DNA of 64,000 nt from Deroplatys truncata (taxonomy: Eukaryota > Arthropoda > Insecta > Mantodea > Mantidae): NCBI GenBank assembly GCA_030765065.1, contig CM060990.1, positions 496,610,190-496,674,189 of the forward strand. Direction: 5' to 3'. Positions 34,299-45,849 of this stretch are shown in pieces. Below the pieces are notes generated by a model. It saw nothing but the letters and a program-made list of their open reading frames with translations, searched no databases and was not told the origin of the DNA. Each line of letters begins with the position of its first letter. Position 1 is the first letter of the stretch. A program made the position numbers and the translations under genes.

Positions 34299-34599
34299 GG
34301 GTTAGCAAGCAGAAAACTCTGGAAGGAAAGGATGAGGCAAGATAGTATGAAGGGCACTGCAGTGAGATCCCTATCATTTCCAAATAAAGCATTCCCAGAT
34401 GATCCTTTAATACCCCATCCAGATGAACAAGTTCAGGCAGAAATTTTCATGTTGGATAAGAGAGAGCATTCACCTACCAACCTACCTGGAAAAGGCACAA
34501 AAAGCCCTAGAGCCAGAGTTGCCTGGTCCAATGGGAATTGAACCCAGTAACTCTTGAATACAAGCTTCATATGCTACTGCCTGAGCTATGCCACTGGTG
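34299..34599 (-). repeat. tRNA-derived SINE with 12-bp target duplication
   Basis: On the minus strand the head carries TAGCTCAGGCAGTAGCA (A-box region) and GGGTTCAATTCCC (B-box, near 34532-34544). The flanks GGGAAGATGTTA (34287-34298) and GGGAAGATATTA (34600-34611) form a target duplication with one mismatch. A long plus-strand frame through it (part of 34110-34541) is an artefact. Confidence 0.75.
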
Positions 34600-34619
34600 G
34601 GGAAGATATTAAATGGGCA

Positions 34620-37600
34620 AGATTAGCTTGTGTTCATGGGTCGGGTGGAATGTTAAAGTATGATAAAATAGCATTAGTTATTTTGGCAATTTTAACTATT
34701 CCTCACAGAAATGCAATGTGAACATGTTGTCAGTCTTGTGAGAAAGATTAGAACTGACTTCAGGTCACTGATGTCTAATAAGACATTGGAATCAATTTCT
34801 TAATTGAAATGCAACTGTATGCTTTAGACAGAGTTTCAGTAAAGGCTTTCTAAGAAGAGCTAACAAAGCTACAGCATAAATCCTAAAGGGTTCTGCATCT
34901 ACTGACACAGCCTGAAAGGTAACTATTTGCCATGATTTTGGATAATATCTGCAAACAGCACCTTCAGATTAACAGTTCAGTTCAGTTTTGTGAGTAATGC
35001 TGTCTTAAAGAATTAGATGTCGTACAATCTGCAACCCGTATCTGTATTAATTGTCTTCTGCTTGAAAAATGTTAGTGAATATGTTTAATTCTTATTTCAG
35101 TGTTGTGGCTTATATTACCTGTAATTTTTGTACATTTACTGCACTGAATATTTTATGCATTCTGAATTTCATGCTATCACAAAATTACTGCACTTTGCTG
35201 GAAAAGGAAAAGTTACACTGGTTTCAATTTCAGGAAGTTGGCAGGTATGCACATTTTTTTCACCTCCTGTTCCTCCACTTCTGCTGATTGCAGAAATATT
35301 AATAATAATTCACAAGAATTTTTATCAACAATCTCAAGTTACAATCTTAAAAGTTGTTATTTATGGCTAAGAAGAAATTGATTTGGTGTGTAAATTAATT
35401 TTATGGGCATGTTTGTATGATAAATTAATTTTATGAACATGTTTGTATGATAAATTAATAGGTAACATCATAGATTATAACTGCACTCCATAGGTTAATA
35501 ACTTAAAAAAATATAGCATTTAGCTATAATAGCAGGGGAAGAAAAATATTATTTATTTGGTATAACTTTGGATAGAATCAAAGCTGGCTGCATGCAAAGC
35601 AAATTTTGTAATAAACATATAATCCAAATTAATAAATACTTACATTTGAAATAACATCTCATTTGTCATGTATTGTGATCCAACATTTTCATCAACAGGT
35701 ATAGGAATTTCTTAGCATTAAAGCCAGGATGGAATTAAATAAGATTGAACTGTCTTTGGACTAGAGGCAGGGATGTTGCAGATAACAAACCAGCCTTCCT
35801 ATCCCTTGTAGTCTTTTAGCATTTGCAGGCAGCACTCGGACCAGTTTTTACCTGCCTGTCAGTGATCCTTGACCGCTGTTTAGGTTCTTTGGAGTGATAA
35901 TGTTTTGAATGTAGGTAATTTGAAACCAACTGTTGAAGAATTTCTATGTCTGGTCATCAATATTATTTTTTTAGGAATGTCTGGATCAGTTTTCACAAAT
36001 AATGTAATATACTGCTTTCCTTGAGTATTAAGCATTCCAGTTGGGAGGAGGATGAAGGTTGAAGTACTTTTTCTATATTTTTTGTTTTCACCTTCAAGAA
36101 ATGAAAGATTAGATATATAGGACATTCAATACTTATTCTTTGGAATATAGTTACACTTTTTCTTTCAGCCTCTGGGGTTTTAATCCCTAAGCCCCTCCTT
36201 CACTATGCCATTCTTTAAAACATAAGTTATCTTTTGAGTAACTTAAAACGGTGTACATGCAATGTTGTTTACTGTTTGTTCCTCACAAACTCCTAAAATT
36301 TACTTCATTGGATACTCTCAAAATCTTCTGTTTAGTAAAATTACTATATAGCACCAATTCAATTATTGCTCTTGATTCAGGTAGCCATTGTTAAAATAAA
36401 TTTCATTGAAAAATAAATAATTGAGCTAAAAAAAAAGTCTTGAATCTTGTCTAGGATTTAACATGTTCAAAGTCTGTAATAAATTGTATATGAACTTGAA
36501 AAATGTTCAATATTTGCAGCATTCAGGGAATGAAGACTGTTCCACTTCCAAAGACTACAAGGTTCCAAATAACAGTCAAGTACATCCACAAGTGTTATAC
36601 TGTTTATGCATAACTATAATAAGAAAATACTCTGGAGTATACTGTTACTTGCCTGTCACAGGTTCTTTTGCATCAAGTTGTGTCTTCATTCCCTTTCTGC
36701 AGTTTCGGCAAGTTTGCAGTATTTATAATTTTGCTAATATGTGCAGAAATAAGAAAGAACGCTCTATGTTTAAAAATAAAATTAAAAATTAGTATGCTGG
36801 TTTCTGAGCCCTTCATGTGGTATGTTGTGTCCACAATATTAAATGAGGCAAGCTATGGAATCTATGATCAGAGGAACAGCTTTCCATTTCTCTGATAAAT
36901 TGCAAAGGGATGATTTATAATACAGTTTCTGCCCAGAAATATCGCAAAAAGCTAATTTTGCTACATTGACAAAAACACATTTCTCTTGGTATAGAACTTT
37001 TGAAGCTCATTTTAATTTCTTAAGCACCTTTTGTAATGATTATTAGAAATTAAGCTGCTAAACAAATAGTTGATTAAGGTATATTCAACAACAGTTGTTA
37101 GTATTCTAGCTACTGCTAGAGAATGAACTTGACCTGCACAATTACCACAAAATGAGACAATTCTAAACAAAAACATTGATGCTTTGTGAGTTGGCGTTTG
37201 GTATTCTGAAGCAGTAAATGGAACTAATTCTCTTGATAAAATTGGTGGTATTAATCAAATTCTGTTTGAACTAAGCACAAAATTAAGCAAATATTTAAAA
37301 ATGATATGTACTCACTTTTGTCAGAACACAACTGGTCATATAAAAGCAATAGATATTATGTCGGACCTGGCGGTCCTCAGTTTGAATGTTGAAATTCATC
37401 TCTCTTTCCAGGAAATTTGTGTGTATATTACTTATTGGTAAAACAAATGAGCCCTCTGTTGAAAGTTGAAAACACCAAAGAAGGGATAGTTCCAAAGTCT
37501 CACATCATATATATGCTTGTAACTATTATATGTTAAGCAATATACTTTCTACAATCAGAGCAATACTTTTGGAAGCAGTTATAAAAATACTTGTATAATT

Positions 37601-37980
37601 TCATGCAGAGTTTTGGGAATATAACTCAACCTATGGCAAAATTTTGGAAAAGTTCCATTGTGAGAACTGTTGCAAAATAATGGTTACATTGTTTTTCCTA
37701 TCTGATACAGTGACATTAAACTACTGTGAACATTTTCAGTTGTAGATTCTTCGTTAAGGCAGTATTAATAGCTGCCAATAGCACCATCCTTAGTAAAATA
37801 ATGAAAACATGACTACTGGATAGCATAACCTATAGATGCATGCAGTTGGCATAGAGAAGAATGCAACTTTCTTGCTTCCCTTGAAAAGTTTTTTCTTATT
37901 TTTTTCTCTCTTTCTTTCTTTTCTTTTCTGCAGTTACTATATTTCCCATGTCAGTGCTTCAGTTATTACTTAAAAGTTCA
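34620..37980. other. no gene recognised
   Basis: About 3.4 kb of AT-rich DNA with no coding or mobile-element signal that I can support, apart from the short tandem repeat at 35391-35460. It is the longest quiet stretch in the window and may be intronic or old decayed repeats. Confidence 0.4.
35391..35460 (+). repeat. 33-bp tandem repeat, about two copies
   Basis: The unit AAATTAATTTTATG then RRCATGTTTGTATGAT occurs twice back to back, with the start of a third copy. Confidence 0.8.
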
Positions 37981-37988
37981 CTGGTAAT

Positions 37989-38320
37989 CATACACTACGT
38001 GATCAAAAGTATCCAGACACCTGGCTGAAAATGACGTACAAGTTCATGGTACCCTCCATCAGTAATGCTGGAAGTCAATATGGTGTTGGCCCACCCTTAG
38101 CCTTGATGACAGCGTTCACTCTCGCAGGCATACTTTCAATCAGGTGCTGGAAGGTTTCTTGGGGAATGGCAGCCCACTCTTCACAGAGTGCAGAACTAAG
38201 GAGAGGTATCGATGTAGGTCGGTGAGGCCTGGCACGAAGTCAGCGTTCTAAAACATCCCAAAGGTGTTCTATAGGATTCAAGTCAGGACTCTGTGCAGGC
38301 CAGTCCAACACCATGTACAC
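37989..38320 (-). mobile_element. Tc1-like transposon 3' fragment
   Basis: The left end TACACTACGTGATCAAAAGT and the following GACACCTGG are the terminus of a Tc1-like element common in insects. The minus strand encodes the C-terminal transposase segment, including the third catalytic block [15 protein letters not shown] (near 38290-38245) and ARPTSIPLLSSALCEEWAAI downstream. The rest of the element is missing; it is cut at about 38320. Confidence 0.75.
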
Positions 38321-38979
38321 AGAGGTGTGGCTATATAGGCATGTAAAATTTTATTTTCTCTTTGTAGTATTCAACTTGACTCGTGTATTAAACTGGATTT
38401 TGAAGCAACAGGCATTGTGAAAGTATTAAAACTAATCTTAACAGTACTGTACAGGTCTCCCAAGGGAAACCCTGCGGCTTTTCTTGAAAAACTCGAACTG
38501 CTTTTCAATTTCCTTTTAATCCTAAATGAAGCACATTAAGATTGTAATTGGCGGGACTTAAATGTAGATTTTGACATAACACAAGATAAACAAAGTGTAA
38601 AAGTCTTTAAAAACCTTCTTAGACAAGTCAATTTTAAATATACAAATAACACATCCACAAGTTTATGGCATGCCTAGACATATTTTACAAATATTATTCC
38701 AATGTGAATAACTTGTGATACGGAAGCCTTTCCATATTCAGGCCATGATTATGTCTGGCTCAAATTAAAAAATCTTTTACCTATTAGTCATTTAGATTCT
38801 AAGAGAAAACAAAAACAGTGATTTCAGGGGCCATAACAGACAGTAAAATCTCAAATTTTAGAGTTTCATTATATAATATGGAATGGGTGAATATATGTTA
38901 AAACGCAACTCTCAAGCAGACTGTCGGCAAAATAAATTTTTGAAAGATTCTTTACTGCCTTTATAAATACTTTCAAATT

Positions 38980-39582
38980 GTGTATACCAGAAAAAACATG
39001 TATACTGTCAGGATAAACCCTAATCGAAAAAACATGACAAATAAGAAATCAAATACTTGGTATACCGTACAACTAGCTGATATGAAAAGGAAAACTATGA
39101 TGTATTTATGCTTAATTAGGAAAGAAAACATGGAAAGGGCCAAGCAGCTGTATATCAATGCAAGAAATGAATACAAAATAGCAATAAATGAATCAAAAAC
39201 ACTTTATAACTTTAAAACCATCGAAACATCAAGTAACAAATGTAAGAAAGCATGGAGTTTGATTAACTCTGTTGCCAGAGATCCCAAAGACGAGATTATA
39301 GAAATTCCTCCTGATGATTTTAACAAATTTCTTATAGAATCTGTTGAAGCAATTAGAGGTAACATGAGTCCTGATAAGTCCGCAATAAATTTAATAAAAG
39401 AACATAATACAAGACATATCAACAGTGAATTCGTTTTCTCAGAAGTAACCCCTGAAACAGTTCTAAGCACCGCGAGAAGACTCAAGCTATCAGATAGCAC
39501 CGATATCTGTGGTCTATCTAACAATATATTAAAAAAGGTTATAGATTGCATTATAGAACCTCTTACCTACAGCCTAAATTGA
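38980..39582 (+). pseudogene. non-LTR ORF2 linker region between endonuclease and RT
   Basis: A 200-codon open stretch (MYTRKNMYTVRINPNRKN ...) includes the KAWSLINSVARDPKDEI block and DDFNKFLIESVEAI, typical of the region just before the RT palm. It ends at a stop after EPLTYSLN, and the frame shifts before the RT piece. Confidence 0.6.
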
Positions 39583-39710
39583 TGTCTTGCTGAAGGAATA
39601 TTTCCAGAAATATTAAAAGTCTCAAAAGTAATACCAATTTATAAAAAAGGAGATAAAAAATCTCCCAGCCAGCTATCGTCCAATACCTTTAGTTCCCATT
39701 TTTTTCTAAA

Positions 39711-40466
39711 GTGCTCGAATCGCTTATGAATGCCGAACTTTACAATTATCTTGAATTGAATAACATAATTACAGAATCTCAGTTTGGTTTCAGAATAGGG
39801 AAATCCACTATCAATGCTATAGTTTCATTAATGAAAATAGTGCTTACAGCTTTTGAAAAGAAAACCTGTGCACAGGCCCCCTTTTGTGACTTAAGTAAGG
39901 CATTTGACTGTGGTGACCATACATACCTACTTAGCAAATTAATTACATACGGAATAAAAAGACCTGCAATTGAAATCCTCAGATCCTACCCTGTAAATTG
40001 GAGGCAGGTAGTTTGCATAGGAAATGAGAGATCTAAAATAGCCGAGATTAAATATGGGGTACCTCAAGGCTCAATACTTGGACCTTTATTATTCTTATTC
40101 TTAGTAATGATCAACGATCTTCCATCTCATGTGGCCTCTCGCTCAATTTTGTATGCAGATGACACTATCTTTAATATGAATAATAATTACCTGTCACTAA
40201 AATTTACAGTCGACAATGTATTGACCCAAGCAGATACATGGTTTAGGGCCAATGGGTTCCTACTCAATGAAAGCAAAACACAACACATGGTTTTTAATTG
40301 TAGGGATACTACTTTTGCTAATAATTTGGATAATGTGAAATTTCTAGGTGTTTTATTAGACAAATTATCCTGGGCACCACACATTGATCTCGCTATGTGT
40401 AAACTCTCCAGAGTTATACATTTGATTAGAAATTGCATTCAAATGGCATATTTTGCATTTTTTTAA
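39711..40466 (+). pseudogene. reverse transcriptase domain with intact catalytic motifs
   Basis: This 251-codon frame carries RT motif A as FCDLSKAFDCGDH, motif B as GVPQGSILGPLLFL and motif C as ILYADDT, so all three catalytic Asp residues are present. Frameshifts lie before 39711 and at the stop at 40464. The C-terminal continuation (AYGILFWGNSSHVSK) starts at about 40476. It belongs to the Jockey/CR1 superfamily by its motifs. The element is not intact, but this domain is the best-preserved RT in the window. Confidence 0.7.
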
Positions 40467-41124
40467 AGTACCATAGCATATGGTATCTTGTTTTGGGGTA
40501 ACAGCTCTCATGTTTCCAAAATACTTCTACTACAGAAAAAGGTCATTCACATTATGTGTAATGAACCAAGACTAGCTCATTGTAAACCACTGTTTATTAA
40601 ACTAAGAATACTGATACTGACTAATAAATTTGCATATCTACACGTTTTATTGTATATCAAAAGTCATATATCTGAATTATAAAACAGACAAGATGTTTAT
40701 TCACATATTACTAGATCATGCCAACACATCAATGCTCCATATTGTAGATTGACTGCAACTCAAAATTGTTTTGAAATACTTGGTTCCAAAATGTACAATA
40801 AACTACCTTCAGACTTAAAATAATGCCCTTGAACAGCTTTCAAGCATAAATTACTTGACTGGCTCGTTGTGGCGCCTTTTTACTCTTTACAAGAATTTTT
40901 TGTAAATTAAAAAGTACATAGTACCAACACTAATAAGTAGACGGTATGACCTTGTGATATCTGTACAGTATAAACTAGAAATACTTAACCCATACAACTA
41001 TGGGTAATACTGCAATCAAATTTGTACATAGCTTGCATTACTTGTAGACAATTGTATATATCTTTGACGTTGTCTATTGCTGTATAAGCTTAATGACAAT
41101 AAAATTTATTATTATTATTAAACC

Positions 41125-41288
41125 CACGATGGAAATGCATCACTCCACCACCAGATGTTACTGCACACACACACACTGGACAACACCACAAGGAACCAGT
41201 TGGCCACTTCTGATGATGGGAGCAATTAACGCTTGAAACTGGTTAAGACGGAAAACATGTAAATGATATTAAGTATTTCAACTCCGAC
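41125..41288 (+). repeat. Penelope-type terminal repeat arm with hammerhead-like core
   Basis: This is closely related to 18905-19067: CACTCCAACACTAGATGTCA-type start, AGGAACCAGT block, then CTGATGA at 41210-41216 and GAAAC at 41235-41239. The CTGATGA box is a perfect match to the hammerhead CUGANGA core. The arm is cut at 41288 by a hAT insertion and seems to resume after 44300. Confidence 0.55.
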
Positions 41289-41996
41289 CAGTGGCGGTTC
41301 TTGGGTGATCGCATACTCGCAAATGCACACCCACTAATTTTTCCCTGTATGTGAATATGCATATGCCTCTATAGGTATGTATACAAGAAGGGCAAATGTC
41401 AAACTTTCTTCTGTATGAAGAGCTTATTTAAACTCCCCACGCCTTCTTTACCAAACGCCAGTGCATTTGGTCAACGAGCTGTAGAGACGCACAAACGAGA
41501 TTTTGCGACTGGCGAAGGAAGCTTTAGGGTGAGAGGTCGCGGGGAGCGGGGCAACGCTTGTATTTGAAAGTACGGCGAGTTAACGCAGTGTAATCGACAA
41601 GCCCAAGAGATGCTATTGTTATGGCGCACTGCGTTCCCATATAACTTCATTTCCTTCTCTGCTTCCCTTGCTACGAACATTTCCCTCGCTGTTGTCTAGC
41701 AGAAGTTGCGATAAACCTGCTACATACTTAGCCAACTTTACGTTTCTAAGCACAATCTAGCCATTTTCTGTATTAACGTGAGAGTTATATTAATGCTGCA
41801 AACACATTACATCTATTTTGATTAAACCATTATAAATGCATATAATTATTCTACATAATATAATAAGGTAAATATTTCAGTTTGGGTTAGTTAATTTCTT
41901 AGGGTGTTTTCATTTTTGCTTGTTATGTTTGTGTCCTGGTGGCAATTGGTATGCATTTGAATTGGCCCATAGCAGTAGATTTGAATCTGTGTAAGT

Positions 41997-44116
41997 GTGG
42001 AACTGAATAGCGTTGCGAAACTAAAAGAGATAAACCTTTCGGGTTTATCCTTAGAAGAAAAGCTGCAAATTAAAAACGAAGGCAGACCGCTGCCACCAAT
42101 CGATTTAGTTCAAGTGACTAATTGTAAAGGGAAGACCGTTACAAGAAAGTTTAACGAAAGAGTGTATAAAAGTTGCTCGTGGATATGTGCTTGTGAAGCA
42201 ACTAACCGGCTCTTCTGTTTTCCATGTTTATTGTTTGCGAGTGAGAGAAATGGCACCTGGACAAATAATGTTTGTGGTGATATTGGTCATTTAAAACAAA
42301 AAATGGCAAAACATGAGAGCTCAATTGCCCATATGAATTGCGAATTAGAACTCAATGTTCTGGGAAAATATAATATATCTCAGCAGTTAGACAGTGCTTT
42401 TAGGCGTAATGTGGAAAAAACAATGAAGTTACTAAGAACAGATATGACTCTTCGCAGATAATTAATTGCATAAAATTCTGCGGAGCATTCGAGTTAGCTC
42501 TCAGGGGACACGACGAAAGTCAAAGTTCATTGAACCCTGGAGTGTTTTGTGGACTGATAAACTTCACCGCAGAATTAGATTCCGCGGTGAAAGATCATCT
42601 CAAGCAGGCGAGCGTTTTTCGAGGAACGTCGAAAGAAATACAGAATGATCTGTTGCAGTATATGCTTGATGTATGCCAAGAAGAAATTAAGAGAGAAATT
42701 TCTTAAGCAGACTATATCGCTGTAATTGCCGACGAAACATCTGATATTTCATCTCTTTTTCAAATGGGGGCTGTGTTTCATTACCTGCTACCAAATGGTA
42801 AGCCATTGGAAAGATTCTGGACATTTTTAAATCCAGATGGACAAGATGCGAACGCTCTCTCCCTATGTATAAAAAACGCGCTCTCAATGGTGGTATCTGA
42901 AACTGAAAAAAACAAAGTCGTGTCTCAGAATTACGACGGCGCAAATGTTATGAGTGGGCAGCATGCTGGTGTACAAGCATTGGTGAAGAAAGATTACCCT
43001 TTTGCTCACTACATTCATTGCTATGCACACAAACTGAATTTAATTATGGCGCAAGCAGCAAGTCAAAATACGGAAGTTCAAATATTTTTCGCGGAGTTAA
43101 ATGAAATTCCTGCATTTTTTTCTAATTCTCCGCAACGAGTTCGTGTTTTGGATGGGATTGTAGGTAGGAGGATACTTGGAGTTTCAACAATAAGATGGAA
43201 TTTCAAATCCCGATTAGTGCAAACAGTTTTTGAGCATAAGGAATCAATTACCGAATGTTTAGAGACCATAGAGAGAAGCAGTAAACAAAGCAACACAATA
43301 GTTCAGGCTAGAGGACTGCGCCTTAAACTGATACAGCCAGACTTCTTGTTCTGCCTAGAAATATTCTTCATTACAAATCCACATGTGGATGTGCTATCTA
43401 ATCAGTTCCAAAGACGATCCATTGAGGCAGTATTTGCAAAATCTGCCATTGAAACATTTGAAAGCGCAATAAAGGAAGTTAGACGAAAGATTGATGATAT
43501 AGCCGAGAACCTATGTTATTCAGCAGAGGCTGTAAAACGACGTAAGGTTGACCATTTGCCAAGAAAATCTGCAGCGAAAGAGGTGTGTGACGTGATTCTG
43601 CTACAAGCAAAGGAGAGGTTTTCCTTTCACAATCATCTTGTCGCGTCAAATCTCTTCATTTCCGAAAGATTTGACGAATACAACAAAACGTATCCGGAGA
43701 AATACATGCATACCTCAACTGAAGTTTTTCCATTCATAGACACGACCAGATTACGAACGGAGTTGCAATTGATGTACATGCGCAGAGAATTCAGAAATGT
43801 ATCGGGTACTGTAGATCTTTTAGGGTTTATTGTGGAAAATAATCTAGAGAAAACGTTCAGTGAAGTTTCTAAATTACTGAAAATACTTGTAACAGTGCCA
43901 ATGTCAACTAGTGAAGCTGAAAGATGTTTTTCAAGTTTAAAGCACATAAAAACCTTCCTTCGGTCCACGATGTCAGAACGCCTGGCTGCTTTAGCCATGT
44001 TGTCAATAGAGAAAAGCCTTGTAAGGGATATTTCAGACTTCAATGAGAGAGTAATAGACAAGTTTGCAACTAAAAAGGAGCGCCGAATGGATTTTATGCA
44101 TTGCCATGTCCTGTAA
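41997..44116 (+). pseudogene. hAT transposase, ZMYM1/TTF-zinc-finger type, two lesions
   Basis: The protein carries a TTF-type zinc finger (CSWICACEATNRLFCFPCLL) at 42175-42234, the first catalytic block (IAVIADETSDIS) at 42717-42752, a CYAHKLNLI block near 43020, and the C-terminal hAT dimerisation domain (MSTSEAERCFSSLKHIKTFL). The frame is open to 42459, shifts by one base, passes a single TAA at 42704-42706, then stays open from 42764 to 44116 (450 codons). No ATG opens the first frame at 41997 (GTG there), so the start may have been lost or lie in another frame near 41951. Confidence 0.8.
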
Positions 44117-44187
44117 GCCGATGTGAAACAGTGAAAGAGACTGGAAGCAGTAAGAGATTTTTGGTGAGTCAACTTTTCTTTTTTGGA

Positions 44188-44252
44188 TTTTGTGTGTGTG
44201 TGTGCGTGTGCGCGTGCGAGTGTGTTTGTGCGTGTGCGTGCGTGTGTGTGTC
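44188..44252 (+). repeat. (TG)n/(CG)n low-complexity tract in hAT 3' end
   Basis: An alternating TG run with interspersed CG lies between the transposase stop and the right terminus of the hAT element. It has Z-DNA-type composition. Confidence 0.85.
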
Positions 44253-44309
44253 AAACTGCACACCCATTGCAAGAGGTCACGAGCTGCCACTGACTCTGAC
44301 TCAAATTTT

Positions 44310-45290
44310 CTAAATAATTTCAAATTTACATCATTACTACCTTATCCATATATTATATATGCATAATGCTAAATTTCAGGTTTGTTCATGAGTTCTTATG
44401 TAAAAGCTGTCAACGTCTTACCTGCAGTGGCTCACCTAAAAAATCATAAATTTGTGGTAGCATACCATAGATATTTTTTTCTTTTCATTTCCAGCTGAGT
44501 TCAAAATGTATGAACAACTTTATCTCAAACTTGTGTATATAAAATTTAAAATTCTGTAGATTTCATGCTTAGTCCATATCAATTCAGGCAGTCTCAGAAG
44601 TTATTGAATTTAACATATATTAAAATTCAAGATATAGTCAGAAACACATATGTTTTTGTTTGTCCAAAACAATTCCTGGCCCAGATACAGGCCGCCAAAG
44701 ATAGCTCCTTGAGTGTCATTTCTCATGTGCAATTTTTTGGCCAAATGTTAATTTGCTCAAACATGTTATCCTCTGTTTGGAAATGTGTGTTCAAGTTCTC
44801 TTACTGCTTTTTCTTCTTTTCTTTTTTGAGAAATTTTTTTTTTTTCACAAAAATGCTAATCTAAAAAAATTCAGTTTCTTTTGTTTTACTGTTCAGCAGT
44901 ATCGTACAGTATTCCATTCCCTGAAAAGGAGTACTTCAATTTTTGAGTTTAACAGGTTTTATAAACAATGTTCATGTTTTAACTTTCGTGGCTAATTTCT
45001 TTATTGCAGTTTTTTCTTTTCCTTTAAATCCTTTTGCCTCAGAAATATCAATTGAAAAATTCTGAGAATTTTACAGGAGTTGTATATCTAAGGGTACTAC
45101 ACATCCTGAAAAGGAGAACACACTACTTCGGTTCTGTAATTTTTCATCTTTTCTTAAAAAGTCCACTCTCAGATGAATGTGCTCATTGTGATGAAATAAA
45201 AACGCTAAATTAAACAAAATTGGAGCTGATAAAATGCTTTTGTTCTTCTGGATTTTCATTACATAGAACCATCCAAATCAGTAAAGGTTT
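44310..45290. other. no gene recognised
   Basis: AT-rich DNA after the hAT element. No coding or repeat assignment is possible. Confidence 0.35.
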
Positions 45291-45303
45291 TCTGGCACAG
45301 CGT

Positions 45304-45338
45304 GGAAGCTTCCGAAATGTAACAGAACCTTCTAAAAC
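45304..45338 (+). promoter_or_regulatory. heat-shock-element-like pentamer array (diverged)
   Basis: Consecutive pentamers follow the nGAAn/nTTCn pattern: gGAAg, cTTCc, gAAAt, gTAAc, aGAAc, cTTCt, aAAAc. The string AATGTAACAGAACCTTCT is identical to part of the array at 47384-47453, so this is a diverged copy. No TATA box follows within 60 bp. Confidence 0.4.
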
Positions 45339-45499
45339 AGGGGCGGAACTTGTAGTGGAGGGGAAACAATGTGACAACCTCGCTCCATTTCTATTTGTGC
45401 AAAACACTCAGTCGGTATATGGCTGCACCACTTCCACACTGCCATAGACTGCATCAGTGGTGTTAGCAGTTGAAAAGTTAAGTATTAATGGATTATTTT

Positions 45500-45835
45500 A
45501 ATAAAGAAAATGTAATTGGAAACATTTAGTGAAATCAATATAATGATCCTTCACATAAGGTACTGCAAACACACCTTGGAATTCAAGGGAATTTTCATTT
45601 GTAAGTAAAGAAAATGTAATTGGCAACATTTAATGAAATCAATATAATTAACCTTCTACACTTAAGTTCTAATAAATGTATTACAAACATACCTTGGAAT
45701 TCAAGGGAATTTTCACTTGTAAATAAAGAAAATGTAATTGGCAACTTTTAATGAAATCAATATATCCTTCTTGGCATGGTCTTATAAATATGCAAAAAAA
45801 TACACCTTGGAATTTAAGAGAATTTTCATTTGTTT
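45500..45835 (+). repeat. three tandem copies of a unit of about 105-118 bp
   Basis: AAAGAAAATGTAATTGG occurs at about 45503, 45608 and 45726. Each time it is followed by AATCAATATA and then CACCTTGGAAT-type sequence. Copies differ by small changes. It is a minor local satellite-like expansion. Confidence 0.75.
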
Positions 45836-45849
45836 TTTGCGTGATTATT

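Larger units (their letters stand above)
38340..41122 (+). mobile_element. non-LTR retrotransposon (Jockey/CR1 group), 5'-truncated
   Basis: The plus strand carries an endonuclease tail (VLYRSPKGNPAAFLEKLELL near 38450-38500), a linker (38980-39582), a reverse transcriptase (39711-40466) and a C-terminal part (40488-40905). The 3' end is AATAAAATT followed by ATT units at about 41098-41120. There are several frameshifts and stops. It lies between the Tc1 fragment and a Penelope-type repeat. Confidence 0.75.
41289..44292 (+). mobile_element. hAT transposon, nearly full length
   Basis: The 3.0-kb element starts CAGTGGCGGTTCTTGGGTGA and ends with the inverted counterpart (reverse complement CAGTGGCAGCTCGTGACC). 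Both ends have a CACACCC-type subterminal block. The flanks ACTCCGAC (41281-41288) and ACTCTGAC (44293-44300) are an 8-bp target duplication with one change, as expected for hAT. The transposase is almost whole. The low damage suggests a recent insertion, younger than the Penelope repeat it split. Confidence 0.85.

Noticed and set aside
34110..34541. 143-codon frame as a single gene
   Set aside because: Its second half is a minus-strand SINE with target duplication, so the frame is a composite.
44033..44323. 96-codon minus-strand frame with Thr/His repeats
   Set aside because: It translates the TG/CG microsatellite at the end of the hAT element, antisense to the transposase.
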